From an uncultured Eubacteriales bacterium (GTDB lineage: Bacteria > Bacillota > Clostridia > Oscillospirales > Acutalibacteraceae), in assembly GCA_900315285.1 (NCBI GenBank), contig OMYO01000003.1, positions 29,211-93,210 on the forward strand: 64,000 nucleotides of DNA, written 5' to 3'. The position numbers and the translations under genes are program-made. Position 1 is the first letter of the stretch. The number at the start of each line of letters is the position of its first letter. Below are positions 46,076 to 55,090 of this stretch, piece after piece. The notes beneath the pieces were generated by a model. That model did no database searches. It was not told the DNA's origin and saw nothing but the letters and a program-made list of their open reading frames with translations.

Positions 46076-46687
46076 TTGGCGGATCGTTATAATCTCTATA
46101 CGATAACAAAACATCCGGAGGAGAAGCGGCCTCTCTCCAACAAGAAAAAGCGCACATACTATATGCGCCTAGACTATTCACTTCTCATTCTGCTCTCGCT
46201 TCTGTTGCAGAATACACCGCATCTGTTCCCAACTATTATGGGGGCACATGCCTTTCTGCTTCTCCCGCTGATCGTCTGCATCTCCATGTTTGAAAAAAAT
46301 ATCTCGGCGGCGGTCTTTGCCATTGTGGCTGGAGCACTCTGGGACGCGGCGACTGCCTGGGGAGACGGGTTCCATGCCCTGTTTTTCCTCGTGGTCTCCT
46401 CGGTTATCGTCATACTCATGAAATATTTTCTTCGTAATAATATGAAGACCGCACTGCTTTTGAGCGGGTGTACTATCCTGCTCTACTCTGTGGTCCACTG
46501 GCTTATTTTTTCTGTGGCGCGGGGAAATATCGGGAGCGGCATGCTCTTCCTGACCTATTATCTCCCCTCTGCCGCCTATACTTTTCTCTTTACCTTTGTC
46601 TACTACCCCTGGCTCCGGAAAATCATTGCCCGGCTCCAGCTCAAGTACCCGAGGAAAGAGGTCTTCGACGAGGAAGAACGTCCCTAA
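46076..46687 (+). CDS. mreD: Rod-shape-determining protein MreD
   Basis: A 203-residue membrane protein with about five hydrophobic segments (~33-50, 55-75, 78-110, 122-145, 150-175). A TTG start at 46076 follows AGGTG at a 5-base spacing. A basic cytoplasmic N terminus (~1-30, KKKRTYY) is longer than in many MreD proteins. It is placed by position and hydrophobicity, since sequence motifs in the family are weak. Confidence 0.85.
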   Translation: MADRYNLYTITKHPEEKRPLSNKKKRTYYMRLDYSLLILLSLLLQNTPHLFPTIMGAHAFLLLPLIVCISMFEKNISAAVFAIVAGALWDAATAWGDGFHALFFLVVSSVIVILMKYFLRNNMKTALLLSGCTILLYSVVHWLIFSVARGNIGSGMLFLTYYLPSAAYTFLFTFVYYPWLRKIIARLQLKYPRKEVFDEEERP

Positions 46688-46699
46688 GGAGTACCATTT

Positions 46700-48790
46700 A
46701 TGGGAATTAAAAAAAGCAGGGTAACAGCAGCCTACTGCATTATTGCCCTATTCGTAGTATTGCTGGTCTTTGTCATGATCTATGCCATGGTCATCAATGA
46801 CTCCAATGTCGGCACAGTCGGAGCCTATACGAATACGGTGGACGCTGCCCGCGGTGAAATTCTGGACCGCAATGGCGAGGCCCTGGTCACAAACCGAAAG
46901 GGAAACTCCATCACCTTTGATGCCAGTGGATTCCCCACAGACAAGGAACAGCAAGTCCGCAACAAAGAAATCCTCTCCTTGATTGACCTGTTTGACGCCA
47001 ACAAGGTGGAGTATATCAATAATCTGCCCATCGTCTTAAACGGCGGACAATACCAGTTCAAGGTCGAGGACAAGAACGACAAGCTCTATCTGAAGTGGCT
47101 CAAGTCGTCGGACGGCCTGAAGCTGAACACCTATGCCACGGCGGACAACTGTATGAATGCCATGATCAAGAAGTTCGACCTTGGAGGTTACTCCAAGGAG
47201 GATGCCCTGAGACTGGCTGCTGTGGAAATCGAGATGGAGAAGGGCGGTTTTGGCCCTTCCATGCCCTACACCTTTGCGGATGACGTGCCGACACAGCTGG
47301 TCACAGTCATCATGGAAAACAGCGCTTTCTATAGAGGTGTGAGCAACACCGTCAAGTCTTATCGGACATATGTAGATGGTACTATCGCCCCGCATCTGCT
47401 CGGCCGGACAACCGATATCACCCAGGAGAAATATCAAGAGGCCAAGAAGGAGACGGCGGAAAAAATCAAGCACGCCAAGAATAAGGATGAGGTCGAGGAA
47501 ATTGCCCGTAACGCCTACGGCATCCATGACGTCTATGGTTCCTCTGGAATTGAGTATTCCATGGAGGACTATCTCCGCGGAAAGCGCGGTGAGAAAACGG
47601 TTACCGTTGACTCCAATGGCTTTAAACATGAATCCTATACCATTGAACCTGAGCAAGGCAATAGTGTTGTTCTGACAATAGATAAAGATCTTCAAGTGGT
47701 TGCACAGAACGCCCTGGCTAGTACCGTGCGTTCCGTCGGTGGCCAGGGAGCACGTCGTGCGGCCGGCGCAGTTGTCGTTCAGAACGTCAATACCGGTGAA
47801 ATCCTCGCCTGTGCCAGTTACCCGACCTATGACAACAGCCAGTGGAAGGAGAAGTACAGTACCTGGGCTAAGGATACGAACAACCCGCTCTGGAACCGCG
47901 CCTCCATGAGTCTCTATGAGCCAGGTTCCACATTCAAGCCTCTGACCGCTATTGCGGCGCTGGAAAATGGCACCATTACCGGAAACTGGTACTACTATTG
48001 TTCCGGCCTCTATAACTACGGCGGACATGTGTTCTCCTGTGCCCATAAGGTAGCACATGGAAGCAACAACGTTGTCGGTGCTATAAATAAATCCTGCAAC
48101 TGCTTTTTCTTTGCCGTGGGTCGTAAGCTTGGCATTGAACAGATCGACGATTGGGCCGGAAAGTTTGGCCTCGGTCAAAAGACCGGCGTCGGAATCCCGG
48201 AGGCCACCGGTCAGGTATCCAGCCCTGCAGAACGCCAGGCTCGCGGCGGCGTCTGGAACGCCGGTGACGTTATCACCACGGCAATCGGCGAGTCCGACAA
48301 CCAGTTCACTCTGCTACAGCTCAGCAATTACGTCTCCACTATTGCAAATGGCGGAACCCGCTATCAGCCCCATATCATCAAGTCGGTAAAATCTGCTGAC
48401 AATACCAAGACTATTCTGGACAATGAGCCGGAAATCAAAGAGAAAATCAGTATCCGGCCGCAAAATCTGGCACTCGTCAAGAAGGGCATGCTGGAAGTCG
48501 GTACCATTGGATTTGCCCGGAAGGCATTTGCCGGACTGCCCGTGAAAGTAGCGGCAAAGACCGGAACTTCCGACCTCGTTAAAATCATCAATGGAAACCG
48601 GGTCATGGGTAATAACGGATTCCTCATCTCGTTCGCCCCCTATGAGAACCCGGAAATCGCAGTAACTGTCTGCATTGAGACGGCCACCGAGGGCGCAAAG
48701 ACAGCCCCCTGCGCCGCTGCCATCTACAAGTATTATTTCTCCAAAAAGGAAGTCCCCTCCATCCAGGGCTATAACACCGTACTCTCATAA
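46700..48790 (+). CDS. Penicillin-binding protein 2-type transpeptidase
   Basis: A 696-residue class B PBP with an N-terminal TM (~11-32), a dimerisation region and a transpeptidase domain: active-site Ser410 in PGSTFKPL, SxN motif KSCN (~464-467) and KTGT (~620-623). It crosslinks peptidoglycan for elongation, as fits its place after mreBCD. It could be called PBP2 or MrdA-like; no rodA partner is adjacent in this window. Confidence 0.92.
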   Translation: MGIKKSRVTAAYCIIALFVVLLVFVMIYAMVINDSNVGTVGAYTNTVDAARGEILDRNGEALVTNRKGNSITFDASGFPTDKEQQVRNKEILSLIDLFDANKVEYINNLPIVLNGGQYQFKVEDKNDKLYLKWLKSSDGLKLNTYATADNCMNAMIKKFDLGGYSKEDALRLAAVEIEMEKGGFGPSMPYTFADDVPTQLVTVIMENSAFYRGVSNTVKSYRTYVDGTIAPHLLGRTTDITQEKYQEAKKETAEKIKHAKNKDEVEEIARNAYGIHDVYGSSGIEYSMEDYLRGKRGEKTVTVDSNGFKHESYTIEPEQGNSVVLTIDKDLQVVAQNALASTVRSVGGQGARRAAGAVVVQNVNTGEILACASYPTYDNSQWKEKYSTWAKDTNNPLWNRASMSLYEPGSTFKPLTAIAALENGTITGNWYYYCSGLYNYGGHVFSCAHKVAHGSNNVVGAINKSCNCFFFAVGRKLGIEQIDDWAGKFGLGQKTGVGIPEATGQVSSPAERQARGGVWNAGDVITTAIGESDNQFTLLQLSNYVSTIANGGTRYQPHIIKSVKSADNTKTILDNEPEIKEKISIRPQNLALVKKGMLEVGTIGFARKAFAGLPVKVAAKTGTSDLVKIINGNRVMGNNGFLISFAPYENPEIAVTVCIETATEGAKTAPCAAAIYKYYFSKKEVPSIQGYNTVLS

Positions 48791-48809
48791 CAGAAGGAGA
48801 TTGCAAGAT

Positions 48810-49553
48810 ATGCGGTATGCGGATCAGATCCCCATGAAGAAAATCGTATTCACGTCGGGCAAAGGCGGCGTTGGAAAATCCACCATTGCTGCCGCCTACG
48901 GAAAGATTCTTCAGAAGTACGGGAAGAATGTCCTGCTTGTGGATTTTGACATCTCCCTCCGAACCATGGATATCATGCTCGGCGTTGGGGACAAAGTTCT
49001 CTATGACTGGGGAGACATCCTGCTTGACCGCTGCACCCCGGAGGAAGCAGTAATAGAGAACCCGGACGGTCCAGATCTTCTTCCGGCCCCGCTCACTCGC
49101 GTCGAGACAAGCAAACAGGATATCTGCGACATGATATCCAACTATGAGGACAAGTATGATTTCATTCTCATGGACAGTCCCGCCGGAGTTGGGAGTGGAT
49201 TTCAGGCTGCCCTCAGTTCAGCAGACATGGCACACGTCCTCTCTACCCCGGACAATATCTGCGTCCGCAGTGCGGCTGTTGCGGCAGAGCGGCTTCAAGA
49301 ACAGAAGATCCCGGCCAAACTCATCATCAACCGCTTTGAGCGTAAATCTGTGGAAAACGGACGAGACCTGAATGTGGATGATGTTATTGATGAGACTGGC
49401 CTTCCCCTCATCGGTGTTGTCCCGGAAGACGAAAATTTAGCGCATACCTCCCGTACCGGCAAAAATCCCGATAGCACCTGCCCCGGTGCCGAGGCCATTC
49501 TCCGAATTATTCATCGGCTGGATGGCGAGCGCATCCCGTTAAAAATCGTCTAA
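48810..49553 (+). CDS. minD: Septum-site-determining ATPase MinD
   Basis: A 247-residue deviant-Walker ATPase: TSGKGGVGKSTIAAAYGKIL (~15-34), DFDISLRTMDIMLGVGD and a C-terminal helix ILRIIHRLDGERIPL that may be the membrane-targeting segment. MinD normally recruits MinC and is positioned by MinE. Neither is beside it, so another partner or distant genes are needed. The start at 48810 has an AAGGAGA site. Confidence 0.9.
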   Translation: MRYADQIPMKKIVFTSGKGGVGKSTIAAAYGKILQKYGKNVLLVDFDISLRTMDIMLGVGDKVLYDWGDILLDRCTPEEAVIENPDGPDLLPAPLTRVETSKQDICDMISNYEDKYDFILMDSPAGVGSGFQAALSSADMAHVLSTPDNICVRSAAVAAERLQEQKIPAKLIINRFERKSVENGRDLNVDDVIDETGLPLIGVVPEDENLAHTSRTGKNPDSTCPGAEAILRIIHRLDGERIPLKIV

Positions 49554-49602
49554 TCATCATTACAAAAACCGGATACTTTTTAGATAAGAGTGACAAAAAC
49601 TA

Positions 49603-49631
49603 TTGTGGAGCTTGCCACTTTATGCTATTAT
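49603..49631 (+). promoter_or_regulatory. Promoter of the MgsA-family gene
   Basis: TTGTGG, 17 bases, TATTAT with an upstream TG (extended -10). Confidence 0.55.
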
Positions 49632-49672
49632 AATTAATAGCCACAAATGGTCGTTAGGAGGTATAAGGGCAC

Positions 49673-50122
49673 ATGAATATAGCACTCATTGCTCATGATG
49701 TGAAAAAAGAGCTCATGACGCAGTTCTGCATCGCCTATGCAGGCATCCTGAGCCAGCACAATATCTGTGCTACCGGAACGACCGGCAAAATAGTTTCGGA
49801 AGCCACCGGTTTGAAAATCCAGTGCTTTATGAGCGGAAATCAGGGCGGAGAACAGCAAATCGCCTCCCGTGTCGCCTGTAATGAAATTGATCTTCTCCTC
49901 ATGTTTGGGGACCCGCTGAACCCGAAACCCATTGAGCCCATAGAGGCAGATCTTCTCCGGCTCTGCAACGTCCACAATGTACCTGTTGCAACGAATATTG
50001 CCACAGCGGAGGCCCTCATTCATGCCCTCGCCCGCGGCGACCTCGACTGGAGAGACATCGTAAACCCCAAGGACCGCAGCGCTGAAGTCGTAAGAAGCAG
50101 CGCCGACGACATGAAGAAATGA
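49673..50122 (+). CDS. mgsA: Methylglyoxal synthase-family protein, catalytic residues not conserved
   Basis: A 149-residue MGS-like protein. The phosphate-binding ATGTTG (~33-38) is kept, and so are GDPLNPKP and PVATNIATAE. However, the positions that correspond to E. coli MgsA Asp71, His98 and Asp101 appear to be Glu60, Ile87 and Ile90. Asp71 and Asp101 are the key catalytic acids known for the family. It may therefore have little synthase activity, or another role. It lies between minD and pyk. The family call is firm; the enzymatic call is not. Confidence 0.75.
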   Translation: MNIALIAHDVKKELMTQFCIAYAGILSQHNICATGTTGKIVSEATGLKIQCFMSGNQGGEQQIASRVACNEIDLLLMFGDPLNPKPIEPIEADLLRLCNVHNVPVATNIATAEALIHALARGDLDWRDIVNPKDRSAEVVRSSADDMKK

Positions 50123-50189
50123 CGGCGTATTTCTTACAAAGATTCAACAAGAATTACCCTTAACAAATAAAAAATAATAGAGTAAACTG

Positions 50190-50226
50190 GAAACCTACAG
50201 AATTTTGTTCCGTAGGTTTCTTTTTT
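50190..50226 (+). terminator. Hairpin with U-tract between mgsA-like gene and pyk
   Basis: GAAACCTAC pairs with GTAGGTTTC (9 pairs), then TTTTTT; it ends 27 bases before pyk. It is either the end of the mgsA-like transcript or a leader attenuator of pyk. Confidence 0.85.
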
Positions 50227-50253
50227 AATCCACAGGAAAGGGTTTCACATCAC

Positions 50254-51666
50254 ATGCGAAAGACGAAGATTATTTGTACTATTGGTCCTGCCAGCGAGGA
50301 CGAGCAGACTCTGACGGAAATGTGTAAGGCGGGCATGAATGTCGCCCGGCTCAACTTCTCCCACGGTACCCATGAGTCCCATCAGGTGCTCATTGACCGC
50401 ATCAAGAAGATCCGTACGGAGCTCAATCTTCCCATCCCCATCATGTTGGACACCAAGGGCCCGGAATACCGCACCGGTCTTTTTAAAAACGGCCAAGTTA
50501 CTGTAACAGATGGCTCCACCTTTACCTTTACTACAGATGAGGTAGAGGGTGATGAGACCCATGTCTCTGTCTCCTATAAAAACCTGATTAATGACCTGAC
50601 GGTGGGGGATATCATCCTTGTCAATGATGGCCTTGTGCGCTTTCGCGTGGACGAGCTCAAAGGAAATGAGGCGGTCTGCACCACGCTGACAGGCGGTGTA
50701 ATCTCGGACAATAAGAGCATGAACTTCCCGAACCACCGTATGAACAATGCATTCCTCAGTGAGCAGGATAAGAGTGACCTCCTGTTCGGCATTGAAAATG
50801 AGCTGGACTTTGTGGCGGCCTCTTTCGTCTCCAATCAGCAGGATGTCCAGGATCTCCGGGACTTCCTGGATGAGAACGGCGGAGAAAACATTGAGATCAT
50901 TGCCAAAATTGAAAACCGTTCCGGCGTGGAGAACATTGAGGGTATCAGCGAAGTGGCCGACGGTATTATGATTGCCCGCGGCGACCTCGGCGTGGAAATC
51001 CCCTATGATGAGGTCCCCTCGGTCCAGAAATATCTGACCAAGAAATGCCGCCTCCTCGGCAAGCGGGTCATCACCGCCACGGAAATGCTGGAATCCATGA
51101 TTCACGAGCCCCGTCCCACCCGTGCTGAGGCCTCCGACGTGGCAAACGCCGTCTATGATGGCACTTCCTGCGTTATGCTCTCTGGAGAGACAGCCGCTGG
51201 CAAATATCCAGTCAAGGCACTTAAGGCCATGTCCAGTATCTGCGAGAACACAGAGAGCCACATTGACTACCATGAGTGGTTCAGTGACACCCATTTCCAA
51301 ATTCGCAACCGCCTGGACGCAATTTCCCACGCCTGCTGCAGCATGGCAACGAGCGTTGGTGCGAAGTGCATTGTTGTAAACTCCATCTCCGGAAGAACGG
51401 CCCGCATGGTCAGCCGCTTCCGCTGCCCGGTCGACATCATCGGCATGACGACTCAGGAGCGCATTTGGAGACGGCTCAATATGAGCTGGGGCGTCACCCC
51501 GGTTCTCAGTGAAAAATTTGACTCGAATGACGTCATGTTCTATCACGCTCTTCATGAGGCCGCAGACATCTTCGACCTGGAGAAGGGAGACAACGTTGTT
51601 ATGACGGCGGGACAAATGGCCGGTGTCGTTGGCGGTACCAATACCATCAAGGTCGGCACCGTATAA
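50254..51666 (+). CDS. pyk: Pyruvate kinase
   Basis: A 470-residue glycolytic enzyme that makes pyruvate and ATP from PEP and ADP. The N terminus KTKIICTIGPASEDEQTLTE, the motif LDTKGPEYRTG, the Lys region IAKIENRSGVENI and MIARGDLGVEIPYDEVPSVQ are standard. It lacks the extra C-terminal PEP-utiliser domain of bacillar pyruvate kinases. It is followed by a strong terminator. Confidence 0.97.
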   Translation: MRKTKIICTIGPASEDEQTLTEMCKAGMNVARLNFSHGTHESHQVLIDRIKKIRTELNLPIPIMLDTKGPEYRTGLFKNGQVTVTDGSTFTFTTDEVEGDETHVSVSYKNLINDLTVGDIILVNDGLVRFRVDELKGNEAVCTTLTGGVISDNKSMNFPNHRMNNAFLSEQDKSDLLFGIENELDFVAASFVSNQQDVQDLRDFLDENGGENIEIIAKIENRSGVENIEGISEVADGIMIARGDLGVEIPYDEVPSVQKYLTKKCRLLGKRVITATEMLESMIHEPRPTRAEASDVANAVYDGTSCVMLSGETAAGKYPVKALKAMSSICENTESHIDYHEWFSDTHFQIRNRLDAISHACCSMATSVGAKCIVVNSISGRTARMVSRFRCPVDIIGMTTQERIWRRLNMSWGVTPVLSEKFDSNDVMFYHALHEAADIFDLEKGDNVVMTAGQMAGVVGGTNTIKVGTV

Positions 51667-51685
51667 AGCTTAAATAATAATGTAT

Positions 51686-51733
51686 GGGTGTATCGCGGAC
51701 CAGAGCGGTCTGCAGATACGCCCTTCTTTCTTG
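51686..51733 (+). terminator. Terminator after pyk
   Basis: A 16-bp imperfect stem (GGGTGTATC...GATACGCCC plus GCGGACC/GGTCTGC, one bulged A) followed by TTCTTTCTT. It lies directly before the hisS promoter. Confidence 0.8.
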
Positions 51734-51763
51734 TTTACAAAACACTTGGTCCGGTAGTATAAT
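51734..51763 (+). promoter_or_regulatory. hisS-aspS promoter
   Basis: TTTACA, 18 bases, TATAAT, ending 34 bases before hisS. No T-box is between. Confidence 0.7.
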
Positions 51764-51797
51764 TTTTTGGACTAGAAATTTAGATGGAGGCGCTGAA

Positions 51798-53162
51798 ATG
51801 TCGCTCATTACCAAGGCCATCAAGGGCACCCAGGACACCCTCCCGGAAAACAGCGGAGAGCTTCGTTTTGTGGAGTCCACTCTGGCCGATATTGCCCGCA
51901 ACTATGGCTTCCGGGAAATCCGTACCCCGGTTTTCGAACACACGGAACTGTTTGACCGCTCCGTCGGAGATACCACGGATGTCGTTCAGAAGGAAATGTA
52001 CACCTTCAACGACAAGGGCGGCCGTTCCATCACGCTGCGCCCGGAGGGTACGGCGGGTGCTGTCCGCGCCTTCCTGGAACACGGACTTTTCAATGAGCCG
52101 AGTCCGTATAAGGTCTTCTATCAGACATCCTGCTACCGGTATGAGAAGCCCCAGGCCGGCCGGCTCCGTGAATTTCACCAGTTCGGTGTGGAGTGCTTCG
52201 GGACCGGAGACGCCTCGGAGGACGCCGAAATCATTGCCCTTGCAGACGAAATATTCAGCTTTCTCGGTGTAAAGGGCCTGGAACTCCGGCTGAACTCCAT
52301 CGGCTGCCCGGAATGCCGGAAAGACTATCAGAAAGCTCTCTACGACTACTTCAAGTCCCATGAGGATGAGCTCTGTGAGACCTGTCAGGACCGTCTGGAG
52401 CGGAACCCCATGCGCATTCTGGACTGCAAAGGCGAGTCGTCCGAGCTCCTCGACAATGCCCCGGTGGTTCTCGACTATCTCTGTGACGACTGCAAAGAGC
52501 ATTTTGAGAAAGTCCAGAAATATCTGAAGGCCATGGACATCTCCTACACCATCGACCCGCGCATTGTCCGCGGATTGGACTACTATACCAAGACCGTCTT
52601 TGAATTTGTCTCCACCGACATCGGCGCACAGGCAACCGTCTGCGGCGGCGGCCGTTATGACGGACTCTGCAGCGAACTGGGCGGAAAAGACATTCCCGCC
52701 CTCGGTTTCGGCATGGGCATGGAGCGTCTCATGCTGACACTGGCCGCCCAGGGTGTGGAGCTCCCGAAGGAACAGCCTCCGGAGCTCTATATTGCAACGG
52801 CGGGCGAAGCGGCCTCTCTCAAGGCGGCCGCCATCGTACACAATCTCCGTGCCCAGGGTGTCTACTGCCTGACGGACACGGTTGGGCGTTCCATCAAGGC
52901 GCAAATGAAATTTGCAAATAAAGTCCACGCTGACTTCGTTGCTGTCATAGGCGTCAACGAGCTCAACTCCGGGACTGTAAATCTGAAATATATGCCCACC
53001 GGCGAACAGCAGGTCATTACCCTGCAGCAGCTGGAGGACGAATTTGACTCCATCGCCATCCAGAAGAGTGTGGCAAATCTCACCGACTCCATGGATGCGG
53101 AGGACTTAAAGGGTGTTGACCTCAGCGGCATCATCCGCGGCAATATGGGAGGTAACCACTAA
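51798..53162 (+). CDS. hisS: Histidyl-tRNA synthetase
   Basis: A 454-residue class II synthetase. Motif 2 region FYQTSCYRYEKPQAGRLREF, the His-A motif RGLDYYTKTVFEFV and motif 3 LGFGMGMERLMLTL are standard, with an anticodon-binding C-terminal domain. The GGAGG at 51786-51790 gives the start at 51798; the frame opens earlier without a site. Its TAA overlaps the aspS ATG by one base. Confidence 0.97.
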   Translation: MSLITKAIKGTQDTLPENSGELRFVESTLADIARNYGFREIRTPVFEHTELFDRSVGDTTDVVQKEMYTFNDKGGRSITLRPEGTAGAVRAFLEHGLFNEPSPYKVFYQTSCYRYEKPQAGRLREFHQFGVECFGTGDASEDAEIIALADEIFSFLGVKGLELRLNSIGCPECRKDYQKALYDYFKSHEDELCETCQDRLERNPMRILDCKGESSELLDNAPVVLDYLCDDCKEHFEKVQKYLKAMDISYTIDPRIVRGLDYYTKTVFEFVSTDIGAQATVCGGGRYDGLCSELGGKDIPALGFGMGMERLMLTLAAQGVELPKEQPPELYIATAGEAASLKAAAIVHNLRAQGVYCLTDTVGRSIKAQMKFANKVHADFVAVIGVNELNSGTVNLKYMPTGEQQVITLQQLEDEFDSIAIQKSVANLTDSMDAEDLKGVDLSGIIRGNMGGNH

Positions 53163-54961
53163 TGGACAGAATGAATGGTATGAAGCGCACCCGCTACTGC
53201 GGAGACTTCAGCATGGAGACCGTCGGAGAGGAAGTTGTGGTGGCCGGATGGGCTGCCAAGCGCAGAAACCTGGGCTCTCTTCTCTTCGTTGACCTGCGGG
53301 ACCGCACAGGAATCGTTCAGCTCGCCTTTGACGACGACACGGACCGGGACCTGTTTGAAAAGGCGGAGACCATCCGAACCGAGTTTGTCCTCATGGCAAA
53401 GGGAACCGTTCGGGAGCGCTCTTCAAAGAACAAAGACATTCCCACCGGTGACGTGGAAATCTTTGTCACCGAGCTCAAAATCCTCGGAAAAGCCGAGACC
53501 ACGCCGTTTGAGATCACGGACGACGTGAACACCGCCGAGCTGACCCGCCTGAAATACCGCTACCTGGATCTTCGCCGTCCGGCGCTCCAGAAAAATATTC
53601 TCATGCGCCACCGCATCACCAAGATTGCCCGGGACTTCTTTGACGACAACGGCTTTATTGAAATTGAGACCCCCATGCTCATCAAGTCCACCCCGGAGGG
53701 CGCCCGGGACTATCTCGTCCCCTCCCGCGTCCATCAGGGCGAGTTCTATGCGCTTCCCCAGTCCCCGCAGCTGTATAAGCAGCTCTCCATGGTTGCCGGT
53801 TTTGACCGCTACATGCAGGTTGCCCGCTGCTTCCGGGACGAGGATCTCCGCGCTGACCGTCAGCCCGAGTTCACCCAAATCGACTTTGAAATGTCCTTTG
53901 TCGAAATGGATGACATTCTGAACATCGGCGAGGCATTCATTAAACGTGTCTTCAAGGAGGCACTGGACGTCGACATCGAGACTCCGCTGCCCCGTCTTAC
54001 CTTTAAAGAGGCCATGGAGCGCTACGGCTCCGACAAGCCGGATACCCGCTACGGCATGGAAATCTATGACCTGAGCGAAACCGTAAAAGGCTGCGGCTTC
54101 GGCGTCTTCGAGGGCGCCATTGAGGCTGGCGGCAGTGTCCGCGCCATCACGGCCAAGGGCGGAAATACTGCCATCTCCAAGAAGGGCATGAAGAAACTGA
54201 CCGAGGAGGCCAAGGGCATTGGCGCCAAGGGCCTTGCCTGGATCCGCGTCGCTGACGACGGCACCATCTCCTCTTCCTTTGATAAGTTCGTCGCCGAGGA
54301 CACAGTGAAGGCCATGGCTGCTGCCGGAAAGGCTGAGGCGGGCGACCTCATCCTGATCATTGCTGACACCATCGACCGCAAAGTTCTCACCACCCTTGGA
54401 GCACTCCGCACGACCATGGCGAAGAAGCTCGACATTATTCCCGAGGGCAAGTACAACCTGCTCTGGATCGTGGAAATGCCCTTCTTCGAGTGGGACGACG
54501 ATCTCGGCGAGTGGGTCGCTGCCCATCATCCCTTCACCGCTCCCATGGACGAGTGCCTGCCGTACCTCGAGTCCGACAAGGCCAACGTCCGCGCCCAGTC
54601 CTTTGACATGGTGCTCAACGGTGTAGAGCTCTCCTCCGGTTCTATCCGTATCACGGATCCGGAACTGCAGAAGACCATCTTCAAGCTTCTCGGCCTCACT
54701 GACGAGGAGGCAGAGGAGAAGTTCGGCTACCTCACCAATGCCTTCCGTTACGGTGCACCGCCCCATGGCGGAATGGGTCTTGGCTTGGACCGTCTCGTTA
54801 TGCAGATGCTCGGTGCAGAGACGCTCCGTGACGTCATTGCCTATCCAAAAATCAAGGACGCCTCCGAGCCCATGACAGAGTGCCCGTCCCCTGCTGGTGC
54901 AGATCAGCTCGAGGAACTGGGAATTGCCGTGGCAGTCGCAGACAAAGACACAGAGGAATAA
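53162..54961 (+). CDS. aspS: Aspartyl-tRNA synthetase
   Basis: A 599-residue class II synthetase with an N-terminal OB domain (VVVAGWAAKRRNLGSLLF), motif 2 (CFRDEDLRADRQPEFTQ), the bacterial GAD insertion (~300-420) and motif 3 (GMGLGLDRLVMQML). Size and the insertion mark it as the bacterial type. It is translationally coupled to hisS, a pairing seen across Bacillota. A strong terminator follows. Confidence 0.97.
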   Translation: MDRMNGMKRTRYCGDFSMETVGEEVVVAGWAAKRRNLGSLLFVDLRDRTGIVQLAFDDDTDRDLFEKAETIRTEFVLMAKGTVRERSSKNKDIPTGDVEIFVTELKILGKAETTPFEITDDVNTAELTRLKYRYLDLRRPALQKNILMRHRITKIARDFFDDNGFIEIETPMLIKSTPEGARDYLVPSRVHQGEFYALPQSPQLYKQLSMVAGFDRYMQVARCFRDEDLRADRQPEFTQIDFEMSFVEMDDILNIGEAFIKRVFKEALDVDIETPLPRLTFKEAMERYGSDKPDTRYGMEIYDLSETVKGCGFGVFEGAIEAGGSVRAITAKGGNTAISKKGMKKLTEEAKGIGAKGLAWIRVADDGTISSSFDKFVAEDTVKAMAAAGKAEAGDLILIIADTIDRKVLTTLGALRTTMAKKLDIIPEGKYNLLWIVEMPFFEWDDDLGEWVAAHHPFTAPMDECLPYLESDKANVRAQSFDMVLNGVELSSGSIRITDPELQKTIFKLLGLTDEEAEEKFGYLTNAFRYGAPPHGGMGLGLDRLVMQMLGAETLRDVIAYPKIKDASEPMTECPSPAGADQLEELGIAVAVADKDTEE

Positions 54962-54970
54962 TTTTTCATA

Positions 54971-55010
54971 TTTTTTGGGCGATGGACCTCTGGTTCCATC
55001 GCCCGTTTTT
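54971..55010 (+). terminator. Terminator after aspS
   Basis: A 10-bp perfect stem (GGGCGATGGA/TCCATCGCCC), then GTTTTT. Confidence 0.88.
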
Positions 55011-55015
55011 CTATA

Positions 55016-55044
55016 TTGACAGCGCCCGCAGAAGATGATATAGT
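55016..55044 (+). promoter_or_regulatory. Promoter of the permease-Fur unit
   Basis: Perfect TTGACA, 17 bases, TATAGT. A dyad follows just after the expected transcription start. Confidence 0.8.
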
Positions 55045-55057
55045 ACTGTCTCGAAAC

Positions 55058-55076
55058 GCGAATGACTCGCATTCGC
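55058..55076. promoter_or_regulatory. Candidate operator dyad
   Basis: Perfect inverted repeat GCGAATG/CATTCGC with a 5-base centre, lying downstream of the -10 and before the ribosome-binding site. It is a candidate site for the Fur-family regulator encoded next to the permease, though it is not a typical 7-1-7 Fur box. Confidence 0.6.
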
Positions 55077-55090
55077 AAGGAGGGAATAAA

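Noticed and set aside
50221..50240. DnaA-box-like TTAATCCACA before pyk
   Set aside because: One single, imperfect match with an insertion, away from the dnaA locus; it is part of the U-tract and following spacer.
51764..51797. T-box riboswitch for hisS-aspS, glyS, serS or leuS
   Set aside because: The leaders are short and no GGTGGNACCGCG-type T-box sequence or specifier stem was seen before any of these synthetase genes.
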